From contig NC_011898.1 of the NCBI RefSeq assembly GCF_000022065.1, positions 1,786,001 through 1,850,000 on the forward strand: a stretch of 64,000 bases of DNA, in the 5' to 3' direction. Positions 9,746 through 16,970 of the stretch are shown here, piece by piece (position 1 is the stretch's first letter; the number at the start of each line of letters is the position of its first letter). The notes below the pieces were generated by a model that saw only the letters and a program-made list of their open reading frames with translations, was not told where the DNA came from and searched no databases. Position numbers and translations under genes: made by a program. The stretch is from Ruminiclostridium cellulolyticum H10. GTDB lineage: Bacteria; Bacillota; Clostridia; Acetivibrionales; DSM-1351.

Positions 9746-11038
9746 TGTCCTGAACGGTACTTGGGTTGACACTCCTCTGGGAAATATTAAGTTTTGTTTA
9801 TTCGGCACTTCCAATATGGAGGTGCCTTTCTATGTCAAACCGGCGCCTGGTCTGATATCTTTTTTGCCCTCATCGCCGGGCGGGCTAGACCCTACAAATT
9901 AACTCGCAGGATCATTCAGGAGCTTCTCTCGGGCAAGAGGCAAGCTGTCAAGAAATGTCTGCATCGGCGTCTTGCCTTTACACCTTTTCCCCTGATGTGT
10001 TCGCTCTTCGTTGTATTCCAGCATATAAAAATCCAAATCCTCCTGCATTTGTTCAACTGATTTATACATTGTCCTTCGGAATGCGGGTTTATAAAATTCA
10101 TTCAGAATTGTTTGGTTAAAACGCTCGCATATACCGTTTGTTTGAGGGCTTTTAGCCTTTGTCATTGTGTGCTCAATGTCGTTCATCTGCAGAAATAACT
10201 CATACAAGTGTTTCTCAGGTGCTCCACAGTACTCCGTTCCTCTGTCTGTGAGTACTCTCATTATCGGTATCATATGATTCTCAAAGAACGGTAAGACTCT
10301 GTCATTTAATATATCTGCTGCTGTTACTGGTACCTTGGCTGTATATAATTTTGCGAATCCCACTGCCGAATAAGTATCTATGGCAGTTTGCTGATATATA
10401 CGTCCAACACCTTTGATATAGCCCACATAGAAAGTGTCCTGTGCCAGCAAATATCCCGGGTGCTGGGTATCTATCTCGTCTATGGATATATTCTTTTCCT
10501 GCTGTGCCTTTTCCAGAGCAGCGAGCTGATCTTCAGTGTAAAGTATGCCTTCCTTGGCAGCCTTTTCTTCAAGCTTTTTGAGTCTCTTGTCAAAGGTTTC
10601 TATATTATATCTCTGCCAGATTGATCTTACCCCTCCGGCTGATACAAGAACTCCTTGTTTTCTCAGTTCGTTACTTGCCCTGAGCTGCCCGTATGCCGGC
10701 TTTTCATATGCTATTCTTAATACGGCTTCCTCAGTTTCTGGAGCAACCCTGTTTTTCATACAAGGCTTTCTTCTGGTCTTGTCCTTTAATCCTTCCAGAC
10801 CATTTTCCTCGTAAGCTTTCTTAATATCATAGAAGTGCTGTCTGCTGACTCCATGAATTTTACATGCTTCACTTACGTTTTGAAGATATTCGGCCAACTC
10901 AATCAGGCTCATTTTGTTTTTAACTATACGATCTTGTGCTGTCATAATTGAAATCTCCTCCTACAATTTAATTATTGTCCAGAGGAGATATTGCCCAACA
11001 TTATTCAGATACTGTCAAGTGAAGTCAATTCTCTAGCA
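9746..11038 (-). mobile_element. IS481-family insertion sequence inside cas8c
   Basis: A 1293-bp element with one transposase gene on the - strand. The 7-bp sequence catctcc is present on both sides (9739-9745 and 11039-11045) as target duplication. The ends are imperfect inverted repeats: the left begins TGTCCTG and the right, read inward, begins TGCTAGA. Both reach TTGACA after exactly 20 bases, with ACTT also shared. The boundaries are supported independently, because removing the element restores the cas8c frame. The insertion looks recent, since both host gene halves are free of stops. Confidence 0.9.
9899..10945 (-). CDS. IS481-family DDE transposase
   Basis: A 348-aa transposase. The N-terminal helix-turn-helix region (IELAEYLQNVSEACKIHGVS) is followed by an integrase-core (rve) domain. 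The DDE triad sits in LAQDTFYVG, VLTDRGTEYCG and QTNGICERFNQTILNEFY. The tail YNEERTHQGKRCKGKTP is typical of IS481 and related families. The gene is complete, with no internal stop, so the element may still be active. It is antisense to cas8c, so transposase transcripts would run against the cas operon. Confidence 0.92.
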   Translation of the reverse strand: MTAQDRIVKNKMSLIELAEYLQNVSEACKIHGVSRQHFYDIKKAYEENGLEGLKDKTRRKPCMKNRVAPETEEAVLRIAYEKPAYGQLRASNELRKQGVLVSAGGVRSIWQRYNIETFDKRLKKLEEKAAKEGILYTEDQLAALEKAQQEKNISIDEIDTQHPGYLLAQDTFYVGYIKGVGRIYQQTAIDTYSAVGFAKLYTAKVPVTAADILNDRVLPFFENHMIPIMRVLTDRGTEYCGAPEKHLYELFLQMNDIEHTMTKAKSPQTNGICERFNQTILNEFYKPAFRRTMYKSVEQMQEDLDFYMLEYNEERTHQGKRCKGKTPMQTFLDSLPLAREKLLNDPAS

Positions 11039-11220
11039 CATCTCCTCTACTTACAGGAGCTGTTCTCAGGTCTATTTTAACAGGTGTACACTATCCAGCT
11101 GCTTTATTTAATTCAATAATGATAAGGATTCGTGCTGAACGTGACATTAACTATTATAAGGCAGCTATTATTAAAGCGTTTCTTTTAAGAAATTCAAATA
11201 AATTCAGGGAGGTTTTGACA

Positions 11221-11592
11221 GTGTCATTAAATGAACAAAGTAATAACAGTGCCTATGTTTTGGGTAGGCTTTTTGCTGTTCTGGAGAAGGCTCAACAAGA
11301 TGCCAGTGACGGACAATTGAAATCCACTATAAAGGACAAGTATTTTACTTCTGCTTGTGCAACACCTGCCAGTGTTTTTCCTATTTTACTGCGTCTTTCA
11401 CAGCACCATATTTCGAAGGCCGAATTCGGTAAAGCCAGCGATATTAGAATATCGAAAATTCTAGAAAAGTTGGATATTGAACAAAATTCAATCCCAGCAC
11501 ATCTTTCGCTTGATGAACAAGGAGTTTTTGTTTTAGGTTACTACCATCAGAAGAATGCACTATATAGAAAAAATAATGAAAAGGAGAATTAA
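11221..11592 (+). CDS. cas11c: Cas11c small subunit, internal translation start within cas8c
   Basis: Type I-C systems make the small subunit Cas11c from an internal start inside the 3' end of cas8c. Here AGGGAGG (11206-11212) stands 8 bases before an in-frame GTG at 11221 (SLNEQSNNSAYVLGRLFAV), giving 123 aa, the expected size and position. This is downstream of the IS, so Cas11c can still be made if the mRNA reaches it. A longer in-frame ATG at 11119 exists but has no good ribosome site. The motif is seen directly; the Cas11c role comes from the family. Confidence 0.75.
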   Translation: MSLNEQSNNSAYVLGRLFAVLEKAQQDASDGQLKSTIKDKYFTSACATPASVFPILLRLSQHHISKAEFGKASDIRISKILEKLDIEQNSIPAHLSLDEQGVFVLGYYHQKNALYRKNNEKEN

Positions 11593-11594
11593 TC

Positions 11595-12479
11595 ATGAGT
11601 GAAATTATTAAAAACAGGTATGAGTTTACAGTATTATTTGAGGTAAAGAACGGTAATCCAAATGGAGACCCCGATGCAGGGAATATGCCAAGAATTGACC
11701 CTGAAACCGGGTATGGGATTGTTACTGATGTTTGTTTAAAAAGAAAGATAAGGAATTACATAGAGACAGTTAAAGCCGACAGTACTGGATATAAAATTTA
11801 TATAAAAGATGGTGTTCCTTTAGAAAGGAGCGATAGGGAGGCTTTTACTTATTTTGGGATATCAGATGAAAAGGAAGCACAGTCAAAAAAAGAAGAAGTT
11901 GATATAAAAATTAAAGATTTTATGTGCAAAAACTTCTTTGATATAAGAACCTTCGGAGCTGTAATGACTACTTTTGTAAAAGCAAAATTAAATTGTGGGC
12001 AGGTAAGGGGTCCAGTTCAATTAGGTTTTGCAAGAAGTATTGATCAAATTGTTCAGCAGGAAATATCAATAACAAGAGTTGTTGCAACTACAGAGAAAGA
12101 TGCTGCAAAAAAAGAAACTGAAATGGGGAGAAAGTACATAATACCATATGCACTTTATAGAGTTGACGGGTATATTTCAGCAAATCTGGCACAAAAGACT
12201 ACAGGATTCAACGAGGATGATTTAAGCATGCTGTGGGATGCTGTCATAAATATGTTCGAACATGAGCATTCAGCTGCAAGAGGTAATATGTCCGTCAGGG
12301 AATTAATTGTTTTCAAACATGATAGTGAATTTGGTAATTGTCCTGCATATAAGCTATTTGATGCTGTTTCTGTCTGCAGAAAAGATAAGAGTAATCCTCC
12401 AAGGTGTTTTGATGACTATAGTGTGGATATTGATGAGAAAGCTATTCCGTCAGGAGTAGAAGTTATAAGAAAGATATGA
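11595..12479 (+). CDS. cas7c: Cas7c (Csd2), crRNA backbone subunit of type I-C Cascade
   Basis: A 294-aa Cas7 RAMP protein. It starts with RYEFTVLFEVKNGNPNGDPD and PRIDPETGYGIVTDVCLKRK, the Csd2 hallmark. RTFGAVMTT and GQVRGPVQLGFARSID follow, and the C-terminal half contains FEHEHSAARGNMSVREL. Several copies coat the crRNA spacer. GGAGAATTAATC gives the ribosome site. The stop overlaps the cas4 start by 4 bases (ATGA), so the two are translationally coupled. Intact. Confidence 0.96.
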   Translation: MSEIIKNRYEFTVLFEVKNGNPNGDPDAGNMPRIDPETGYGIVTDVCLKRKIRNYIETVKADSTGYKIYIKDGVPLERSDREAFTYFGISDEKEAQSKKEEVDIKIKDFMCKNFFDIRTFGAVMTTFVKAKLNCGQVRGPVQLGFARSIDQIVQQEISITRVVATTEKDAAKKETEMGRKYIIPYALYRVDGYISANLAQKTTGFNEDDLSMLWDAVINMFEHEHSAARGNMSVRELIVFKHDSEFGNCPAYKLFDAVSVCRKDKSNPPRCFDDYSVDIDEKAIPSGVEVIRKI

Positions 12480-13144
12480 CGGAATATAACGAAGAGGACT
12501 TCCTGCTATTATCAGGTATTCAGCACTTCGCTTTTTGCAGGAGGCAATGGGCACTAATACATATTGAACAGCAGTGGCAGGAAAATCTGAGGACAGTTGA
12601 GGGGAATATACTGCATGAAAAGGCACATGACGATGGATTTTCAGAAAAACGCGGAGACGTAATTATTTCAAGGGGTATGGCTGTTTTTTCAAGAACCCTT
12701 GGGGTCAGTGGTGTATGTGATATCGTGGAACTGCACAAATGTGCCGATGGTGTGAACATATTTGGCAGAGATGGATTGTACAGGCCTGTTCCCATAGAGT
12801 ACAAGAGGGGTAAGCCAAAGGAAAATGATGCTGATATTCTTCAATTGTGCGGACAGGCTATGTGCCTTGAAGAAATGCTTTTGTGTGAAATCAAGGAAGC
12901 ATATATGTTCTACGGAGAGACAAAACACCGACTTAAAATTACACTTGATAATGATTTACGTGAACGGGTCAGAGACGTTATTCAAGAAATGCATGAGTTG
13001 TTTAAGCGAAAGTACACCCCAAAGGTAAAACCTTCTAAAAGCTGCAAAGCCTGTTCGTTGGCAGATATTTGTATGCCAAGATTATGTAAAAATCCTTCTG
13101 TGTCAAAATACATCAGAGATAGTTTGAAGGAGGCAGAGCAATGA
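12476..13144 (+). CDS. cas4: Cas4 RecB-like nuclease of the adaptation module
   Basis: A 222-aa Cas4. It has a RecB-type nuclease core (LSGIQHFAFCRRQWALIHIE, then PIEYKRGKPK with the conserved E-x-K) and the C-terminal cysteine cluster CKACSLADICMPRLC. With the N-terminal Cys near residue 21 this forms the Fe-S site. Cas4 trims prespacers and selects the PAM end with Cas1-Cas2. It overlaps both cas7c and cas1 by 4 bases. All key residues are present. Confidence 0.95.
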   Translation: MTEYNEEDFLLLSGIQHFAFCRRQWALIHIEQQWQENLRTVEGNILHEKAHDDGFSEKRGDVIISRGMAVFSRTLGVSGVCDIVELHKCADGVNIFGRDGLYRPVPIEYKRGKPKENDADILQLCGQAMCLEEMLLCEIKEAYMFYGETKHRLKITLDNDLRERVRDVIQEMHELFKRKYTPKVKPSKSCKACSLADICMPRLCKNPSVSKYIRDSLKEAEQ

Positions 13145-14172
13145 GAAAACTCTTAAATACTGTTTATATTACATCTCCCGACAGCTATCTTTCTCTGGAT
13201 GGAGAAAACCTTGTTGTATTTAAAGGAAATACAGAGGCTGTACGCTTACCGCTGCACAATCTGGAAAGTATTATTGCTTTTGGATATACCGGAGCAAGTC
13301 CGGCATTGATGGGTGCGTGTGCAAAACGTAATATTTCTCTAAGTTTTATGACCCAAAACGGCAAATTTTTGGCAAGGGTCGTTGGAGAAGTAAGGGGTAA
13401 TGTAACTTTAAGAAAAGTACAATTCAGGTTGTCGGATAATATGGAAGAAAGCACGAAGATAGCTAGAAACTTTATCTTTGGGAAGATTTATAACGGCAGA
13501 TGGGTTATTGAACGTGCTACCAGGGATTATTCAGAGAGGCTTGACGTCAATAAGCTTAAAAGGGTGTCGGAAGGGTTGGCAAAAGCCTTGAATCTTGTTC
13601 TGAACTGTGAAAATTTGGATGAACTTCGCGGTTTTGAGGGAGAAGCTGCAACACAGTATTTTAGTGTGCTCGATGACTTAATACTTCAACAGAAAGACAA
13701 GTTTTTCTTTCACGGAAGAAACAAACGTCCTCCTCTTGATAATGTGAATGCAATGTTGTCATTTGTTTACACACTGCTGGCACACGATACAGCAGCCACA
13801 CTGGAAACTGTCGGTCTTGACCCTTATGTAGGTTTCATGCACAGAGACAGGCCGGGAAGAATATCTCTGGCCCTGGATTTAATGGAGGAAATGCGAAGTG
13901 TATATGCTGATAGATTCGTAATATCGCTAATAAATAAAAGAGTTATAAATGACAGTGGCTTTACTCAAAAAGAAGATGGTGCCGTAATTATGGATGATGA
14001 TACCCGCAGAACTATTTTACAAGCGTGGCAGAGCAGAAAACAAGAGAAAATTACTCACCCATTCTTACAGGAAAAACTGGAATGGGGACTTGTACCTTAT
14101 GCTCAGGCAATGCTTCTGGCAAGGTTTATCCGAGGAGATTTGGACGAGTATCCTCCATTTTTGTGGAAGTAG
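13141..14172 (+). CDS. cas1: Cas1 integrase, type I-C
   Basis: A 343-aa Cas1. The N-terminal beta domain begins LLNTVYITSPDSYLSLDGEN. The helical domain carries the metal-binding residues in FEGEAATQYF (Glu), GFMHRDRPGR (His) and SLALDLMEEMR (Asp/Glu), as needed for spacer integration. The tail VPYAQAMLLARFIRGD is typical of I-C Cas1. It starts in the ATGA overlap with cas4. Intact, so adaptation may survive although interference is broken. Confidence 0.97.
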   Translation: MRKLLNTVYITSPDSYLSLDGENLVVFKGNTEAVRLPLHNLESIIAFGYTGASPALMGACAKRNISLSFMTQNGKFLARVVGEVRGNVTLRKVQFRLSDNMEESTKIARNFIFGKIYNGRWVIERATRDYSERLDVNKLKRVSEGLAKALNLVLNCENLDELRGFEGEAATQYFSVLDDLILQQKDKFFFHGRNKRPPLDNVNAMLSFVYTLLAHDTAATLETVGLDPYVGFMHRDRPGRISLALDLMEEMRSVYADRFVISLINKRVINDSGFTQKEDGAVIMDDDTRRTILQAWQSRKQEKITHPFLQEKLEWGLVPYAQAMLLARFIRGDLDEYPPFLWK

Positions 14173-14181
14173 GTGAATTCT

Positions 14182-14472
14182 ATGATGGTACTTATTACAT
14201 ATGATGTTAATACTGAATCTGATGGCGGAAAAAAGAGATTGCGCCGTGTTGCAAAGCAATGTATCAACTACGGTCAGCGAGTTCAGAATTCAGTTTTTGA
14301 ATGTGTTATGGATGCCGCAAAGTGCAGGGAAGTTAAAAACAAATTGGAAAAGATAATTGACAAGGAAAAGGATAGTTTGAGATTTTACTACTTAGGCAAT
14401 AATTATCAAAACAAAGTTGAGCATATTGGAACAAAAGATTCTTTTGATGTGGAAGGAACATTAATTATTTAG
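14182..14472 (+). CDS. cas2: Cas2, CRISPR adaptation protein
   Basis: A 96-aa Cas2 starting MMVLITYDVNTE, with the conserved Asp at the end of beta-1. KRLRRVAKQCINYGQRVQNS and SVFECVMD follow. The frame is open from a GTG at 14173, but AGGTG at 14169-14173 fits the ATG at 14182 and the family start MMVLVTYDV. Cas2 bridges two Cas1 dimers. It is the last cas gene; the array leader begins right after it. Confidence 0.96.
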   Translation: MMVLITYDVNTESDGGKKRLRRVAKQCINYGQRVQNSVFECVMDAAKCREVKNKLEKIIDKEKDSLRFYYLGNNYQNKVEHIGTKDSFDVEGTLII

Positions 14473-14643
14473 AGTGCGAATGTGAAGCAAACATTAAAAC
14501 ACGGGAACATTCGCACCGAAAAAACAGTACATTTTAGGTAAATAGTGAAAAATGTTTATTGATATTTATTCGCAAACGAACTTTTATTACTTATTTTTGT
14601 GCAACCTTAACAAATAGACTTGATTGTTTTGTTTATTTTTGCT
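14473..14643 (+). promoter_or_regulatory. CRISPR leader
   Basis: An AT-rich 171-bp stretch between cas2 and the first repeat, on the side where complete repeats begin. It opens with a perfect 10-bp inverted repeat (GTGCGAATGT at 14474-14483 and ACATTCGCAC at 14507-14516). The last ~60 bases before the array are T-rich, as usual for leaders. The array promoter and the integration signal should lie here, but I cannot point to a convincing -35/-10 pair. Confidence 0.7.
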
Positions 14644-15076
14644 GTCGCTCCTCTCGTAGGAGCGTGGATTGAAATTCAGGAATAAATACAATGTGATACT
14701 GTCCAACCCGTCGCTCCTCACGTAGGAGCGTGGATTGAAATAAATGAACTCTGGTATGTCAAGGATCTGGAGCAGGGTCGCTCCTCACGTAGGAGCGTGG
14801 ATTGAAATCTTACTCCCGCAATGGTTTGAGGTTGATTTGTCGAAGTCGCTCCTCTCGTAGGAGCGTGGATTGAAATGTCAATGTGGAGAGCATTTGCAAG
14901 TTCGGATATAGTCGCTCCTCTCGTAGGAGCGTGGATTGAAATTCCTAAAGCTTCAAGCTTGGCTATTGATAGTGTGGGTCGCTCCTCTCGTAGGAGCGTG
15001 TGACCTTTCCCTGATAAATTAGACACAAAGAATGGCGAGATTTCTCCGTTTTTCTTTGTATCTTGTTAAATTTTAT

Positions 15077-15889
15077 TTAAGCCGCTTTGTTTTGCTTTTC
15101 GAATTCCACAGGTGACTTATAGCCAAGCTTTGAATGTAATCGTATCCGATTATAAAAGACTTCAATATATTCAAAGATAGCCAGACGGGCCTCAGCCCTT
15201 GTTTTGAACCTTGTTAAGTAAATAAGCTCCGTTTTAAGAGTACCAAAGAATGATTCCATACAAGCATTGTCGTAACAGTTACCCTTACGGCTCATACTTG
15301 CTGTGAAACCATTGCTGTTCAGCACTTTCTGGTATTCCTTGCTGGCATACTGAACCCCTCTGTCGGAATGATGAATAACCCCTTTGGGATGTCTTTGGCG
15401 ACCTATAGCTTGCTTTAAAGCATCTATACAAAGCTGTTTTGTCATAGTACTATCCATTGCCCATCCAACAACTTTTCTGTTATAGAGATCAATAATGGCA
15501 GCCAAGTAGAGCCAACCTTCATCTGTTGGTATATAAGTAATATCTGCAACCCAGATTTGATTAGGCTTATAAGCTGTAAAGTCCTGATTTAGGATATTAT
15601 CTGCAACTGGGTAATTGTGATTTGAATTAGTTGTAGCCTTAAATTTCTTCCTGGTTTTAGCAGCAATATTATTTTCCTTCATCAGTTTGGCTATACGATT
15701 TTTGCCACATTTTATGCCTTCATTCTTTAAGGCATTGGTTACTCGGGGGCTTCCGTAAGTTTCGCGGGATACCTTGTGAATTCTTCTGATTTTCTCAAGG
15801 AGTTCTGTATTCCTTTTCTTACGTAAGCTTTCAGGTCTTTTAACCCAAGCATAATAACCGCTTCGAGATATATTTAATAGTCGGCACAT
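15077..15889 (-). CDS. IS3-family transposase OrfB (catalytic part)
   Basis: The catalytic half of an IS3-family transposase, 270 aa from the ATG at 15889. An HTH_21-type segment (KIRRIHKVSRETYGSPRV) precedes the rve domain. The DDE residues are in VWVADITYIP, VIHHSDRGVQYAS and DNACMESFFGTLKTE. The frame is open further upstream (reading FKFPVEKMCRLL) back to the A7 slip site near 15970, where it joins orfA after a -1 shift. The active protein is therefore most likely the OrfAB fusion and not a product of the ATG at 15889. Confidence 0.93.
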   Translation of the reverse strand: MCRLLNISRSGYYAWVKRPESLRKKRNTELLEKIRRIHKVSRETYGSPRVTNALKNEGIKCGKNRIAKLMKENNIAAKTRKKFKATTNSNHNYPVADNILNQDFTAYKPNQIWVADITYIPTDEGWLYLAAIIDLYNRKVVGWAMDSTMTKQLCIDALKQAIGRQRHPKGVIHHSDRGVQYASKEYQKVLNSNGFTASMSRKGNCYDNACMESFFGTLKTELIYLTRFKTRAEARLAIFEYIEVFYNRIRLHSKLGYKSPVEFEKQNKAA

Positions 15890-15936
15890 CTTCTCAACAG
15901 GGAATTTGAAGCGGTATTCGTGAATGATAGGATATA

Positions 15937-16236
15937 TTATTTCCGGTCTTTCGCGAAGATTGCCGTTACTTTTTTTAGTAATTCATTCTCCATCTCAAGG
16001 TCTGCAACACGCTTCTTAAGTTTCCTGAGTTCTTCATCTTCAGGTCTTAGATTGCCGCTACCTGGGAAAGCATTCTCTTTATGAGTTTTGTACTGGTCAA
16101 TCCATTTGTATAGGGTGTTTTCGTGGATTCCAATGTCATTAGCCACACTTGATACACTTTTACCTTGCTCTGTAACAAGACGGACAGCTTGTTCTTTAAA
16201 ATTACTATCATAACGTTTCATGATGGGTACCTCCAA
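15937..16236 (-). CDS. IS3-family transposase OrfA (helix-turn-helix, leucine zipper)
   Basis: A 99-aa OrfA. The helix-turn-helix is in the first 50 residues (FKEQAVRLVTEQGKSVSSVA, HENTLYKWIDQYK) and a leucine-zipper-like coiled coil follows (ELRKLKKRVADLEMENELLK). It binds the IS ends and regulates transposition. Near its end the mRNA has CUA AAA AAA G (complement of 15970-15976), a classic -1 slip site leading into orfB. Confidence 0.92.
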   Translation of the reverse strand: MEVPIMKRYDSNFKEQAVRLVTEQGKSVSSVANDIGIHENTLYKWIDQYKTHKENAFPGSGNLRPEDEELRKLKKRVADLEMENELLKKVTAIFAKDRK

Positions 16237-16970
16237 CTGGTTTTATTATACCAGCCATTCGGTGTGTCCATCAAATCGGGGTAAGGTCAGTGGATTGAAA
16301 TAAAATCTCAACATCCTTACTATCGTGGTATATCCAGGTCGCTCCTCTCGTAGGAGCGTGGATTGAAATTCCACGATCTTGGTAAAGCGGGCTACCACAA
16401 CAAGTCGCTCCTCTCGTAGGAGCGTGGATTGAAATCGATTATTTTGCCCATAAAAAAAGCAATAACCCGTCGCTCCTCTCGTAGGAGCGTGGATTGAAAT
16501 TGCGAGAAAATATACCGTTACAAATCGTCAGTAAGAAGTCGCTCCTCTCGTAGGAGCGTGGATTGAAATTGCAAATGCTACACAGGTAGTTTTGAACCGT
16601 TCGCCGTCGCTCCTCTCGTAGGAGCGTGGATTGAAATTGATGATGAGAGGATTGTATATACCGAGGTTAAAAAGTCGCTCCTCTCGTAGGAGCGTGGATT
16701 GAAATAGAAAGTGAATCATGGCCAATGATTTTAGTAATGGGTCGCTCCTCTCGTAGGAGCGTGGATTGAAATCTTCAAAATTCCACGATGTTTTTATTTC
16801 TACCGGGTCGCTCCTCACGTAGGAGCGACATGTTTATGAAAAGGCAATTTAAGGGCTAAACTAAAAAACTAATGATAAATCAATTTAATGAATATCTATA
16901 AGTTGTATAATCTTCCCTTTAACATGGAAATAATTAGAATAAATAATCATTTTCAATTAAGGGGTTTATT

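Larger units (their letters stand above)
8511..11592 (+). pseudogene. cas8c: cas8c (csd1), large Cascade subunit, split by an IS481-family element
   Basis: The 5' part is 8511-9745 and starts with TTG just after a GGGG-rich ribosome site. The 3' part is 11046-11592. If the IS (9746-11038) and one copy of the 7-bp target repeat are removed, the frame runs straight through (AASP then LLTGAVLRSILTG) and gives a 593-aa protein, normal for Cas8c. The break falls in the ASPLLTG segment near residue 412. As it stands, the 5' part reads on into the IS and stops at 9902, adding about 51 foreign residues. Cas8c recognises the PAM and holds the Cas11 subunits, so interference should be lost. CxxC pairs at CLDCGENA show the usual zinc-binding insert. 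Confidence 0.95.
15001..16289 (-). mobile_element. IS3-family insertion sequence inside CRISPR repeat 6
   Basis: A 1289-bp element flanked by the 3-bp target duplication gtg (14998-15000 and 16290-16292). The inverted ends are TGACCTTTCCCTGAT on the left and TGACCTTACCCCGAT read inward on the right. GACACA and GAATGG are also shared further in. It carries orfA and orfB on the - strand with a frameshift site between them, the standard IS3 layout. It separates spacers 1-5 from spacers 6-13. Confidence 0.95.
14644..16827 (+). CRISPR. Type I-C CRISPR array, 14 repeats and 13 spacers, interrupted by an IS3-family element
   Basis: The 32-bp repeat starts GTCGCTCCTCTCGTAGGAGC and ends GTGGATTGAAAT, with a 7-bp stem (CGCTCCT/AGGAGCG), typical of type I-C. 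Repeats start at 14644, 14710, 14777, 14845, 14911, 14978 (split), 16338, 16404, 16469, 16538, 16606, 16674, 16741 and 16807. Spacers are 33-37 bp. Repeat 6 is cut by the IS: 14978-15000 on the left, and 16290-16301 on the right (its first 3 bases are target duplication). Repeats 2, 3 and 14 carry A in place of T in the loop (CTCAC). The last repeat is truncated after 21 bases, as expected at the leader-distal end. Confidence 0.98.

Noticed and set aside
16370..16806. Shared string tccacgat in spacers 7 and 13
   Set aside because: Eight matching bases between two AT-rich spacers is expected by chance and gives no sign of a common target.
14718..16818. Open frames on the - strand in the CRISPR array (texts like ISIHAPTRGAT and FNPRSYERSD)
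   Set aside because: These are translations of the CRISPR repeats, a well-known false annotation, and are not genes.
16840..16970. Possible promoter with TATAAT before the PBP gene
   Set aside because: A TATAAT is present but no acceptable -35 sits at 16-18 bases, so I do not list it.
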